A stretch of 34,999 bases of DNA from an uncultured Oscillospiraceae bacterium (GCA_947587025.1 CANPXW010000016.1:1-34999); one strand, 5' to 3'. Positions 14,703-22,762 are shown, counted from the stretch's first letter. Made by a program: numbers and translations. The notes: generated by a model not told the origin, from the sequence alone.

Positions 14703-15494
14703 TTATTTCATATAGTATGCCGCGACGACGCTGGAGACCAGGATGCCGTCCACCTCGCCCTTCATCAGAGCCTGGAACAGCCCGTCGGTGTTGGTCTGGT
14801 AGATGACCGAGCCCAGGCTGTTTACGAAATCCTCGTCCTGATACAGCACGTCCTGGTCCGTCACGGTCACCCCCAGCACCTTGCCCTTGAGCCCGGAGCG
14901 GCGGCGGATATGGCTGCCGGCGCGGGCCACCAGCACGTACTGACTGTTCAGGTAGGCGGGGGAGTAGTCGAAGTTCTCCGACAGGTCCGCCTCGGATACC
15001 GCCATGGCGATGTCGATGTTGCCGGCGTTCAGCTCCACCTCGGCGTTGCCGATGTCGATGGGGTAGAAGCTGACGGTCCAGCCCAGGTAGTTGCATATGT
15101 AGCCGATCAGGTCCACGTCAAAGCCCACGTACCCGCCGCCAACCAGGTAGCTCATGGGCATGTTGGTCACGTCGATGCCCACGGTGACGCTGCGCTGGGG
15201 CAGCTCCTCCCGCAGGGGCTCCAGGGCGTCGTCGTCCCCCCGGACGCTGACCAGGTTCTCTCCGAACCAGCTGATGGAGGCGGCCCGGAGGGTGTTGCCG
15301 GCGGCCAGCTCCTGCAGGGCGGCGGACACATATTCCCGCAGATGGTCCCCCTTGCGGAAGGCGATATAGTAGCTGCCCTCGCCGCTGTACTCGTCCACGA
15401 TCCGGTAGCCGTTGCCGCTGCTGGAGCAGCCGGCCGCAGCCAGGAGCATGCCCAGGCACAGCAGTATGCAAAGGATGGACCGGAATGTCTTCAT
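14703..15494 (-). CDS. Solute-binding lipoprotein with circularly permuted SBP_bac_3 fold
   Basis: A 263-residue lipoprotein: signal peptide with lipobox LAAAGC (Cys23), AAGGAGA before the ATG. Its segments match the amino-acid-binding family but in permuted order. Residues 29-80 (YYIAFRKGDHLREYVSAALQ, then NTLRAASISWFGEN) match the C-terminal end of normal binding proteins, for example EEYGVGFRKGSDLAQALNDF of the neighbouring gene. Residues 102-191 (SVTVGIDVTNMPMSY, GFDVDLIGYICNYLG, NIDIAMA) match the N-terminal lobe, and 202-263 match lobe 2, ending exactly where normal proteins would enter the segment now at the N-terminus. It follows the ABC transporter genes but has its own promoter and terminator. 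Permutation is my reading from motif order; ligand unknown. Confidence 0.85.
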   Translation of the reverse strand: MKTFRSILCILLCLGMLLAAAGCSSSGNGYRIVDEYSGEGSYYIAFRKGDHLREYVSAALQELAAGNTLRAASISWFGENLVSVRGDDDALEPLREELPQRSVTVGIDVTNMPMSYLVGGGYVGFDVDLIGYICNYLGWTVSFYPIDIGNAEVELNAGNIDIAMAVSEADLSENFDYSPAYLNSQYVLVARAGSHIRRRSGLKGKVLGVTVTDQDVLYQDEDFVNSLGSVIYQTNTDGLFQALMKGEVDGILVSSVVAAYYMK

Positions 15495-15509
15495 AGATGC
15501 TCTCCTTAG

Positions 15510-15542
15510 AAAAGTAAGCCGCAGGCGATCCCTGCGGCTTAC
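15510..15542 (-). terminator. Terminator between the ABC ATPase and the permuted lipoprotein
   Basis: A perfect 12-base stem (15514-15525 with 15531-15542) is followed on the minus strand by TTTTCT. It should stop part of the transcription coming from the ABC operon. Confidence 0.65.
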
Positions 15543-15571
15543 ATAATACAGTATATTCTGCAGAAAATCAA
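15543..15571 (-). promoter_or_regulatory. Promoter of the permuted lipoprotein gene
   Basis: On the minus strand TTGATT (15566-15571, overlapping the ATPase stop), 17 bases and TATTAT (15543-15548). The start point would fall inside the first arm of the terminator stem, so new transcripts would not form the full terminator while read-through transcripts would. Confidence 0.55.
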
Positions 15572-16353
15572 GAGGACGTGTAGCTTTCCAAAAACCGGCG
15601 GGTGCGTTCCTGCACCGGCGCGCCGATGACCTGCTCCGGCGGGCCCTGCTCCACCACCACGCCCCCGTCCATGAACGCCACCTGGGTGGACACGTCACGG
15701 GCAAAGGCGATCTCGTGGGTGACGATGATCATGGTGGTCTGCTTTTCCGCCAGGCCCCGTATCACCCGCAGCACCTCCTGGGTAAGCTCCGGGTCCAGGG
15801 CACTGGTGGGCTCGTCGAAGCACAATATGTCCGGCTGCAGGGCCAGAGCCCGGGCGATGGCCACCCGCTGCTGCTGGCCGCCGGACAGCTGGTGGGGGTA
15901 ATTGCCCATCCGGTCGGCCAGGCCCATCTGCTCCAGCAGATGCCGGGCCCGGTCGTCGATGTCCCTGTATATCTGTTTTTTCCGGGAGCTGAAATCCGGT
16001 TCCTGCTTTGCCAGCAGCCTGCCTGCCAGGGTCACGTTCTGCAGGGCGGTGTACTGGGGGAACAGGTTGAAGGACTGGAACACCAGCCCGAAGTGCAGCC
16101 GCTTGCGGCGGATGTCCGCCTCCCGCTGGGTGGCCGGGTCGGCGGCGTCGAACAGCACCTCGCCGTTCACGGCGATGGAGCCGGCGTCGGGGGTCTCCAG
16201 AAAGTTCAGGCACCGGAGCAGGGTGGTCTTGCCCGAGCCGGAGGAGCCGATCAGCGACAGCACCTGTCCCTTCCCAAGGGAGAGACTGATGCCCTTCAAT
16301 ACCTCGGTCTGGCCGAAGCTCTTGCGAATGTCCTTTACGTCCAAAATAACCAT
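15568..16353 (-). CDS. Amino-acid ABC transporter ATP-binding protein
   Basis: A 261-residue ATPase of the polar amino acid (GlnQ/HisP) type. Walker A is GSSGSGKTT, the Q-loop follows in VFQSFNLFPQYTAL, the ABC signature is LSGGQQQR, Walker B is ILCFDEPTSALD, and the switch His is in VTHEIAFA. The start is ATG 16353 behind GAGAGGGGG, 14 bases after the permease stop. It powers the permease encoded upstream in the same minus-strand operon (binding protein, permease, ATPase). Confidence 0.96.
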   Translation of the reverse strand: MVILDVKDIRKSFGQTEVLKGISLSLGKGQVLSLIGSSGSGKTTLLRCLNFLETPDAGSIAVNGEVLFDAADPATQREADIRRKRLHFGLVFQSFNLFPQYTALQNVTLAGRLLAKQEPDFSSRKKQIYRDIDDRARHLLEQMGLADRMGNYPHQLSGGQQQRVAIARALALQPDILCFDEPTSALDPELTQEVLRVIRGLAEKQTTMIIVTHEIAFARDVSTQVAFMDGGVVVEQGPPEQVIGAPVQERTRRFLESYTSS

Positions 16354-16367
16354 GTCCGTGCCCCCTC

Positions 16368-17054
16368 TCAGCGGAAGTAGTCCAGGCGCTTTTCCAGCCG
16401 GCCCAGCGCCACGGTGACGATGCCGTTGAAGACCAGGTAGTACACGGCGGTGAAGAACAGCGGCCAGATGGCCCCGGAGATGCCGTGGGAGCCCTTCAGG
16501 AATGCCTGGCCGGCCCAGATGATCTCCTGCAGGGCGATGATGCGGGCCAGAGCGGTGTCCTTGACCAGGGTGATGACCTCGTTGGACATGGGCGGCACGA
16601 TGCGCTTTATCACCTGCAGAAGGGTCACCCGGAAGAAGATCTGGCTCTTGGTCATGCCCAGCACCAGGCCCGCCTCCTGCTGGCCGGCGGGGATGGACTG
16701 GATGCCGCCCCGGTATATCTCGGAGAAGTAGCAGGCGTAGTTGAAGATGAAGGCGATGGCGGAGGCCGTGAACCGGCCGGCCTCGCCGCTGCCCCAGATG
16801 TTCTTGCCCAGTACCATGCCGGGGAAGTAGAAGATGATCAGCAGCTGTATCATCAGGGGCGTGCCCCGGACCACCCACACCACCAGGCGGGTCAGCCAGC
16901 TCAGGGGCTTGAAGCGGCTCATGGAGCCGAAAGCGATCACCAGCCCCAGGGGGATGGCCCCCAGGCCGGTGACGAAGAACAGCTTCAGTGTCTGCAGAAA
17001 GCCCACGTTCAGCGCCTTGAGCACCACGGGCATCTGCTGGAGGATAAGTTCCAT
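16368..17054 (-). CDS. Amino-acid ABC transporter permease
   Basis: A 228-residue membrane protein of the HisM/GlnP family with about five transmembrane helices. The N-terminal segment carries FLQTLKLFFVTGLGAIPLGL, and the cytoplasmic EAA loop is EAGLVLGMTKSQIFFRVTLL, which contacts the ATPase. The ATG at 17054 follows GGGAG. It lies between the binding protein (76-base gap with a stem-loop) and the ATPase (14-base gap). The substrate is probably a polar amino acid, but cannot be named from sequence. Confidence 0.95.
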   Translation of the reverse strand: MELILQQMPVVLKALNVGFLQTLKLFFVTGLGAIPLGLVIAFGSMSRFKPLSWLTRLVVWVVRGTPLMIQLLIIFYFPGMVLGKNIWGSGEAGRFTASAIAFIFNYACYFSEIYRGGIQSIPAGQQEAGLVLGMTKSQIFFRVTLLQVIKRIVPPMSNEVITLVKDTALARIIALQEIIWAGQAFLKGSHGISGAIWPLFFTAVYYLVFNGIVTVALGRLEKRLDYFR

Positions 17055-17081
17055 GTAGTTCTCCCGGAAAACAGTTTTTTG

Positions 17082-17107
17082 CCGGGGAGAGCGTCAGCTC
17101 TCCCCGG
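17082..17107 (-). other. Intercistronic stem-loop between binding protein and permease
   Basis: A perfect 11-base stem (17082-17092 with 17097-17107). On the minus strand no T-run follows (the T-run is on the other side), so it is not a standard terminator. In ABC operons such hairpins often protect the binding-protein mRNA and raise its level over the permease; that role is inferred. Confidence 0.6.
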
Positions 17108-17130
17108 TAAGATGCGTGTGTGCGGGTGTA

Positions 17131-17988
17131 TTACTCTGCGGCCTCGGCGTCCGCAGCCTCGGCGTCTGCGGCGGAGGCGTCGGCGGCCTCCTCGGCCAGC
17201 TCGGTCTGGTCGATCAGAGAGGCCTGCACGCCGTAGGTCTCGGCGATCTCTTCCATGGTGCCGTCCTCATAGCTGGCCAGGAAGAAGTCGTTCAGGGCCT
17301 GGGCCAGGTCGGAACCCTTGCGGAAGCCCACGCCGTATTCCTCGCTGTTGAGGTTGACGGTGTTCACCAGGTCCTCGTAACCGGTGCCCTCGCCCACCAT
17401 GGCGGCGGCCATCAGCAGGTCGATGACGGCGGCGTCAGAGGTGCCGGCGCTGACCTCCAGCAGGGCGTCGGCCTGGGTCTGCACGGGGGTGGTGGCATAG
17501 CCAAGGGCCTCCACCTCGTCCTCGCCGGCGCTGCCGGCCTCCACGGCGAACAGCAGGTCCGCCATGTCCTCGGCGGTCTCATAATCGCCGGCCACATCGG
17601 CGGGCAGGATCACGGTCTGGGCGTTGTTGCAGTAGGCGTTGGAGCACTCCATGGCCTCCAGGACCTCGTCGTTGAGGGTCATGCCGTTCCAGACCACGTC
17701 GATGGTCTTGGCGTCCAGCTCCAGGACCTTGTTGTCCCACTCGATCTCCACGAACTCCACGTCCACGCCCAGGCTCTCGGCAAAGGCCTTGGCCATGTCG
17801 GCGTCAAAGCCGATCCACTCGCCGTCCTCGTCCTTGTAGTCCATGGGGTCGAACTCGGTGATGCCCACCACCAGCGTGCCCTTGTCCTGCACGTAAGCCA
17901 TGTCGCTCTCGGCCTCGTCGGCCAGGGCGAATACGGACATGCTCAGCAGCATCAGCGCCGCCAGGGTGAGAGAGATGATCTTTTTCAT
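17131..17988 (-). CDS. Amino-acid ABC transporter substrate-binding protein
   Basis: A 285-residue SBP_bac_3 protein in normal order. A Sec signal peptide (residues 1-23, cleavage after ALA) is followed by lobe 1 (TLVVGITEFDPMDYKDEDG, GFDADMAKAFAESLG), lobe 2 (about 100-195) and the return to lobe 1 (EEYGVGFRKGSDLAQALNDF). There is no lipobox Cys, unusual for a Gram-positive binding protein, and the chain ends in about 20 residues of only Ala, Glu, Asp and Ser. How it stays at the cell surface is not clear. AGGAGG precedes the ATG at 17988. First gene of the binding protein-permease-ATPase operon. Confidence 0.93.
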   Translation of the reverse strand: MKKIISLTLAALMLLSMSVFALADEAESDMAYVQDKGTLVVGITEFDPMDYKDEDGEWIGFDADMAKAFAESLGVDVEFVEIEWDNKVLELDAKTIDVVWNGMTLNDEVLEAMECSNAYCNNAQTVILPADVAGDYETAEDMADLLFAVEAGSAGEDEVEALGYATTPVQTQADALLEVSAGTSDAAVIDLLMAAAMVGEGTGYEDLVNTVNLNSEEYGVGFRKGSDLAQALNDFFLASYEDGTMEEIAETYGVQASLIDQTELAEEAADASAADAEAADAEAAE

Positions 17989-18034
17989 TGGAATGTGCCT
18001 CCTGATAAGTTGTCGCTTTGTTTAGCGTGGTGCC

Positions 18035-18063
18035 ATACTACCACGCTACCGAACTAAAGTAAA
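18035..18063 (-). promoter_or_regulatory. Possible promoter of the ABC operon
   Basis: On the minus strand TTTACT (18058-18063), 17 bases and TAGTAT (18035-18040). Both boxes match at 4 of 6. The -10 lies in the loop of a 9-base hairpin (18023-18031 with 18040-18048), which may affect control. Low certainty. Confidence 0.35.
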
Positions 18064-18107
18064 GCCTTTTTTTCAGATTTTTTCACTTTTTTACATTTTG
18101 TTCACCC

Positions 18108-18142
18108 ATACCATGCCCAACATGGTATTATTGGTCTATAAT
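18108..18142 (+). promoter_or_regulatory. Promoter region and inverted repeat upstream of the response regulator
   Basis: A perfect TATAAT (18137-18142) lies 28 bases before the ATG but has only a weak -35. Just upstream is a perfect inverted repeat, ATACCATG (18108-18115), CCCAA and CATGGTAT (18121-18128), placed over the -35 area. A poor -35 with an activator-like repeat suggests positive control, perhaps by the response regulator itself. Confidence 0.5.
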
Positions 18143-18170
18143 GAACAACAGCGCGAAGGAGGCACAGACG

Positions 18171-18860
18171 ATGGCGAAAAAGGCGCTGATCGTAGAGGAT
18201 GACGGGGATATATCGGAGCTGCTGCGCATCTATCTGAAGCGGGACGGCTTCGAGGTGAAGCAGGCGGAGGACGGCGGCAAGGGCGTGGAGCTGGCCAAGA
18301 GCTTCGAGCCGGACGTGGTGCTGCTGGACATCATGCTGCCGGTGATGGACGGCTGGGAGGTGTGCAAGCAGATACGCGCCTTCTCCCATGTGCCCATCCT
18401 GATGCTCACCGCCAAGGGGGAGACCCGGGACAAGGTGGCGGGCCTGGAGATGGGCGCGGACGACTACATCACCAAGCCCTTCGAGGTGAAGGAGCTGATG
18501 GCCCGTGTGCACGCGGTGCTGCGGCGCACCGACGCGGCCCCGGAGGAGAAGCCCCGGCGGCTGGAGTTTGACAAGCTCGTCATCGACCTGGACAGCTACG
18601 AGCTGATCGTGGACGGCACCAAGATCGACACGCCCCCCAAGGAGATGGAGCTGCTGTTCCACCTGGCCAGCGCCCCCAACCGGGTGTACACCCGCAACCA
18701 GCTGCTGGACGAGGTGTGGGGCTTCGACTACTTCGGCGACTCCCGGACCGTGGACGTGCACATCAAGCGCCTGCGGGAGAAGCTGGAGGGCGTCAGCACC
18801 CAGTGGCGGCTGAAGACCGTGTGGAGCGTGGGTTATAAATTTGAGCTTGGGGAAGAATAA
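18171..18860 (+). CDS. OmpR-family response regulator
   Basis: A 229-residue two-component regulator. The receiver domain (residues 1-120) has the acidic pair in VEDDGD, phospho-acceptor Asp53 (VVLLDIMLP) and the Lys of ITKPFEVKEL. The winged-helix DNA-binding domain (about 135-227) carries SRTVDVHIKRLREKLE and ends with VWSVGYKFE. The ATG at 18171 follows AAGGAGG; an ATG at 18141 sits inside the -10 box and is rejected. The histidine kinase begins 3 bases after the stop and an HtrA-like protease follows, an arrangement seen for envelope-stress systems such as CssRS/HtrA. Confidence 0.95.
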   Translation: MAKKALIVEDDGDISELLRIYLKRDGFEVKQAEDGGKGVELAKSFEPDVVLLDIMLPVMDGWEVCKQIRAFSHVPILMLTAKGETRDKVAGLEMGADDYITKPFEVKELMARVHAVLRRTDAAPEEKPRRLEFDKLVIDLDSYELIVDGTKIDTPPKEMELLFHLASAPNRVYTRNQLLDEVWGFDYFGDSRTVDVHIKRLREKLEGVSTQWRLKTVWSVGYKFELGEE

Positions 18861-18863
18861 GCG

Positions 18864-20339
18864 GTGAAGCGCAGCGTCTTTTTCCGAAACTTCATGGTCA
18901 CCACGCTGATGTTCGTGGTGTGCTTCGTGGCCTTCGGCGTGACCATGCTGGCCATGGGGCGGTCGTTCCTCATCCGGGAGAAGCAGCAGAGCCTGGACGC
19001 CACCGCCGGCGAGGTCAAGCGCTTCGCCGAGGCCATGCACGCGGAGGAGGACCTGGGCGGCTGGGAGCTGCGGATGAATCTGGCCACCGTGGCCCAGAGC
19101 ACCGGCAGCCATATCTTCATCGCTGACCGGACCGGCACGGTGGTGTCCAGCTCCGACCGGCAGGCGGTCTCGCCTTACATCGGCCGGCGGCTGTCCCAGC
19201 GGGTGATGGACGCGCTGGCGGACGGCGCCGGCGCGTATGACAAAATGACGGACCTTGACGGTTTTTACGATGGGATGTATTATGTGGTGGAGCAGCCCAT
19301 CGACGGCCGGGACGGCCAGACGGCGGGGTACGTGTTCGTCAGCTATGCCGTGTCCGGCTTTTTCGGCGTGTGGGGCGGCTTTGCTATGGTGTTCATCCTC
19401 ATCGCGGTGGGCGTGCTGTGCCTGGCCATCGCCTTTGAGTACGCCAACGACCGGCGCCTGGCCCGGCCTCTGAATGAGATGGCCGAGGCCGCCCACCGGT
19501 TCGCCAGGGGCGATTACAGCGTGCGCGTCAGCCCCTATCCCGACGAGGACGAGATCGGCACCCTGACCGAGGCCTTCAACACCATGGCCGACAGCCTGGA
19601 GCGCAACGAGTCCCGCCGGCGGGAGTTCATCGCCAACATCTCCCACGAGCTGCGCACGCCCATGACATCCATCGCCGGCTTTGCCGACGGCATCCTGGAC
19701 GGCACCATCCCGCCGGAGGAGGAGAAGAAATATCTGCAGACCATCTCCTCGGAGACAAAGCGTCTGGGCCGGCTGGTGCGCAGCATGCTGGACATGTCCC
19801 GGCTCCGGGACGCCGACCCGGCCCGGCGGCAGCAGAGCTTCGATCTGGGAGAGATGGTGGTGCAGACCCTGCTCAACTTCGAGGAGCGGGTAAACGCCAA
19901 GCACCTGAACGTGGACCTGCATCTGCCCGAGGACGCCCTGCGGGTCAAGGGGGACCAGGACGCGCTGACACGGGTGGTATACAACCTTCTGGACAACGCC
20001 ATCAAATTCGCCTTCGTGGGCACGCCGCTTTCCGTGAGCGTGTGGAAGGAGAACGGCCGCGCCTATACCGCCGTGCGGGACACCGGTCCCACCATCCCCC
20101 CGGAGGAGCTGCCCCTCATCTTCGACCGGTTCCACAAGGCCGACCGCTCCCGCAGCCGGGACCGGGAGGGCGTGGGGCTGGGCCTTTACATGGTCCGGCA
20201 GATCCTATCCGACCACGATCAGGATATATTCGTCACCAGCGAAGGCGGCGTGACCGTGTTCACCTTCACCCTGGCCCTGGCGGAGACCGGTCGGGGACAG
20301 CGGACAGAGAGCGGCGCCGCGCCCAGGGAGGGCGCCTGA
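18864..20339 (+). CDS. Sensor histidine kinase
   Basis: A 491-residue membrane kinase. Two transmembrane helices (about 10-31 and 170-191) flank an extracellular sensor domain of about 140 residues. A HAMP linker (192-245), the HisKA domain with phospho-His261 (ISHELRTPM), and the HATPase domain (NLLDNAIKF, DTGPTIPPEE, GVGLGLYMV) follow. The start is GTG at 18864, behind GGGGAAG in the end of the regulator gene, so the two are probably translationally coupled. The ligand is unknown; the downstream HtrA gene suggests it senses envelope or protein-folding stress. Confidence 0.95.
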   Translation: MKRSVFFRNFMVTTLMFVVCFVAFGVTMLAMGRSFLIREKQQSLDATAGEVKRFAEAMHAEEDLGGWELRMNLATVAQSTGSHIFIADRTGTVVSSSDRQAVSPYIGRRLSQRVMDALADGAGAYDKMTDLDGFYDGMYYVVEQPIDGRDGQTAGYVFVSYAVSGFFGVWGGFAMVFILIAVGVLCLAIAFEYANDRRLARPLNEMAEAAHRFARGDYSVRVSPYPDEDEIGTLTEAFNTMADSLERNESRRREFIANISHELRTPMTSIAGFADGILDGTIPPEEEKKYLQTISSETKRLGRLVRSMLDMSRLRDADPARRQQSFDLGEMVVQTLLNFEERVNAKHLNVDLHLPEDALRVKGDQDALTRVVYNLLDNAIKFAFVGTPLSVSVWKENGRAYTAVRDTGPTIPPEELPLIFDRFHKADRSRSRDREGVGLGLYMVRQILSDHDQDIFVTSEGGVTVFTFTLALAETGRGQRTESGAAPREGA

Positions 20340-20365
20340 GATAAGCAGCGACGAGAGGAGAAAAT

Positions 20366-21742
20366 ATGGCTAAGAAACAGACCCCCCGCCCTGAGCAAAC
20401 GCCTGAGCAGGCCGCCAGCGCCTGGTACCGGGCCGCACCGGCGCGCCCTGCCCAGCCCGTGCGCCCGGCTCCGGCGGCCTATGCCGCGCCCGGCCCCGAC
20501 CGGGATGGACACCGGCGGCGGACGAAGATCATCGCCCTGAGCGTGTGCGGCGTGCTGCTTTGCGCGGCGGTGGCGCTGGCGGTGATGCGGGGCCAGCTGA
20601 TGCAGCGCATCTATGAGATGCGCTCAGGCCAGGTCTACCGCTTTGACGAGGACTTCGACTTTGATTTCGGCTTCGACAGCGGCTCCGATCTGCTGCCGGA
20701 GGACGGCTTTGACGACTACCGGTCCTACTTTGAGAACTACTACACCGGCTCCAACGAGATCAGCATGCCCGCCGCTCCCACCGGCACCGGCGTCACCCTG
20801 GACCTGCGGGGCCAGAAGGGCGACGAGCTGACCATGCAGCAGATCTACGAGAAGGTCAGCCCCGCCGTAGTGGGCATCGACACCTACCTGGACGGGGAGG
20901 AGTACGCCTGGGGCACCGGCGTGGTGTTCTCCGCCGAGGGCTATATCATCACCAACACCCATATCCTGCAGGGCTGCGACCAGGCCCGGGTGATGTTCCC
21001 GGACGGGGAGGGATACGACGCGCTTTTGGTGGGCGCGGACGAGGCCAGCGACATCGCCGTGCTGCGCGTCGAGGCGGAGGAAGAGCTGCCCTGCGCCGAG
21101 TTCGGCCGCTCCGGCAGTCTGCACGTGGGGGACGCGGTGGTGGCCATCGGCAACCCCCTGGGCCAGGAGTACACCGGCACCATGACCAACGGCATCATCT
21201 CCGCCATCGACCGCAACGTCACCTACGAGGGCCACACCATGACCCTGCTGCAGACCAACGCCGCCCTGAACGAGGGCAACTCCGGCGGTCCGCTCATCAA
21301 CGCCGAGGGCCAGGTCATCGGCATCACCAACATGAAGATTATGTCCAGCTACTTTACCACCGTGGAGGGCATCGGCTTCGCCATCCCCTCGGCCGTGGTC
21401 AAGCAGATCGCGGACCAGCTCATCGAGAACGGCGTGGTGCCGGGCCTGCCCACCATCGGCATCGTGGCCGGCCCGGTGAACGGGGAGGCCAGAGCCCTGT
21501 ACGACCTGCCGGCGGGCATATACGTCACCGAGGTCAGCGAGGGCTCCGACGCGCTGAAAAAGGGCATGCAGCCGGGGGACGTGATCACCGCCGTGAACGG
21601 CACGCCCGTCACCTCCGTGGCCGAGGTCAACCAGATCAAGGAGGGCATGTCCGTGGGCGACAGTTTGACCATGAGCGTGTACCGGGACGGCGAGACCTTC
21701 GAGATGGAGATAGAGCTGGTGGACAAGGCGGATATAAAATAA
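20366..21742 (+). CDS. HtrA/DegP-type membrane-anchored serine protease with PDZ domain
   Basis: A 458-residue protease. A Pro/Ala-rich cytoplasmic N-terminus (1-50) leads to one transmembrane helix (about 53-74), so the protease domain faces outward. An Asp/Phe-rich acidic linker (about 92-120) precedes the trypsin-like domain with the triad His199 (ITNTHIL), Asp229 (ASDIAVL) and Ser306 (EGNSGGPL). A PDZ domain occupies about residues 365-455 (GIYVTEVSEGSDALKKGM, GDVITAVNGTPV). Such proteases degrade misfolded exported proteins. GAGGAG precedes the ATG. It is the third gene after the two-component pair, probably its target, and ends at a strong terminator. Confidence 0.94.
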   Translation: MAKKQTPRPEQTPEQAASAWYRAAPARPAQPVRPAPAAYAAPGPDRDGHRRRTKIIALSVCGVLLCAAVALAVMRGQLMQRIYEMRSGQVYRFDEDFDFDFGFDSGSDLLPEDGFDDYRSYFENYYTGSNEISMPAAPTGTGVTLDLRGQKGDELTMQQIYEKVSPAVVGIDTYLDGEEYAWGTGVVFSAEGYIITNTHILQGCDQARVMFPDGEGYDALLVGADEASDIAVLRVEAEEELPCAEFGRSGSLHVGDAVVAIGNPLGQEYTGTMTNGIISAIDRNVTYEGHTMTLLQTNAALNEGNSGGPLINAEGQVIGITNMKIMSSYFTTVEGIGFAIPSAVVKQIADQLIENGVVPGLPTIGIVAGPVNGEARALYDLPAGIYVTEVSEGSDALKKGMQPGDVITAVNGTPVTSVAEVNQIKEGMSVGDSLTMSVYRDGETFEMEIELVDKADIK

Positions 21743-21763
21743 TATCCATATGATAAAATGGTT

Positions 21764-21803
21764 CGCCCCGCAGGAGCTTTCCTGCGGGGCGTCGTTCGTT
21801 TTT
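21764..21803 (+). terminator. Terminator of the regulator-kinase-htrA operon
   Basis: A perfect 12-base stem (21764-21775 with 21780-21791, loop GCTT), followed by TCGTTCGTTTTT on the plus strand. It reaches the stop codon of the convergent lysR gene. Confidence 0.85.
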
Positions 21804-22678
21804 CAGCTGAATGCCTCCTGCAGCTGGGCCAGCAGCCGCCCGGCGACGGGAGAGAACATCTGCCGCTTTCGCCACACCAGATAGAGCTGGCATGCCAGCC
21901 GGGGCGACAGGGGCCGGAACACAAGGCCGCTGTCCGGGCCGGTGTCGATGAGCCGGTCGAAGGTGAGCAGATACCCCAGCCCCTCCCGTACGAACAGGGA
22001 GGCGTTGTAAGAAAGACGGAAGGAGCCCTCCAGCCGAAGCCGGTCCATCCCCCCGCCGCACCAGGCGGGGATGTCCTTCTCCCAGCCCTGGCCGGAGCAG
22101 AAAAGGGGCAGCCCCTCCAGGTCCTCCACGGTGATGCTCTGCCTGGCCGCCAGGGGGCTGTCCGCCGGCATGACCAGGCCCCACACGTCCGCCTCCGGGA
22201 GGGACAGGCACTCGTACTTGGCCCGGTCCGGCTGCTCGGCCAGCACCGCGAAGTCCAAAATGCCCCTGTCCAGCTTCTCCGTGACCTGCTCCGTGTCGCC
22301 GCTGGTGATGTGGTAGCGCAGCCCGGGGCAGGTCTGCTTGAAGCGCTTGATCTGCCGGGCCAGGTGGCGTATCTGATAGGACTCCGCCAGCCCCAGATAG
22401 ACCTCCCCGCCGGCGGCGTCGTCCAGCGCGCCGAACTCCCCGGCGATCTTGTCCGCCATGGACACCAGGTCCTCCGCCCGCTTTTTCAGCAGCAGCCCCT
22501 CCTCCGTCAGCCCGATGCCGAAGCTGCGGCGCAGAAACAGCTTTTTCCCCAGCTCCTGCTCCAGGGCCTGCATCTGCTTGGACAGGGTGGGCTGGGACAC
22601 GTGCAGGGTCTCCGCCGCCCGGGTCATGTTCTCCTCCCGGGCCACCGCCAGAAAGTAGCGCAGCGTCCGTATCTCCAT
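21803..22678 (-). CDS. LysR-family transcriptional regulator
   Basis: A 291-residue LTTR. The N-terminal winged helix (residues 1-60) has MEIRTLRYFLAVAREENMTR and AAETLHVSQPTLSKQMQALE. The effector-binding domain (about 90-291) starts GGEVYLGLAESYQIRHLARQ. It is transcribed away from the alpha/beta hydrolase and flavodoxin-reductase genes, the usual layout for an LTTR that controls its divergent neighbours. AGGAGG precedes the ATG at 22678. The effector is not known. Confidence 0.94.
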   Translation of the reverse strand: MEIRTLRYFLAVAREENMTRAAETLHVSQPTLSKQMQALEQELGKKLFLRRSFGIGLTEEGLLLKKRAEDLVSMADKIAGEFGALDDAAGGEVYLGLAESYQIRHLARQIKRFKQTCPGLRYHITSGDTEQVTEKLDRGILDFAVLAEQPDRAKYECLSLPEADVWGLVMPADSPLAARQSITVEDLEGLPLFCSGQGWEKDIPAWCGGGMDRLRLEGSFRLSYNASLFVREGLGYLLTFDRLIDTGPDSGLVFRPLSPRLACQLYLVWRKRQMFSPVAGRLLAQLQEAFS

Positions 22679-22708
22679 GGGCCGCCTCCTGTGATATTCA
22701 AAAATAGA

Positions 22709-22727
22709 ATAATATGATATAAATTAT
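22709..22727. promoter_or_regulatory. Candidate LysR operator
   Basis: ATAAT (22709-22713), nine bases and ATTAT (22723-22727) form an AT-rich interrupted palindrome of the type bound by LTTRs, ending six bases before the -35 of the divergent hydrolase promoter. Confidence 0.45.
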
Positions 22728-22733
22728 AACCAT

Positions 22734-22762
22734 TTGCACCACCGCCGTCAAGCGTGTACAAT
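22734..22762 (+). promoter_or_regulatory. Promoter of the hydrolase operon
   Basis: TTGCAC (22734-22739), 17 bases and TACAAT (22757-22762), 33 bases upstream of the hydrolase start codon. Position next to the LysR-type palindrome suggests activation by the divergent regulator. Confidence 0.6.
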
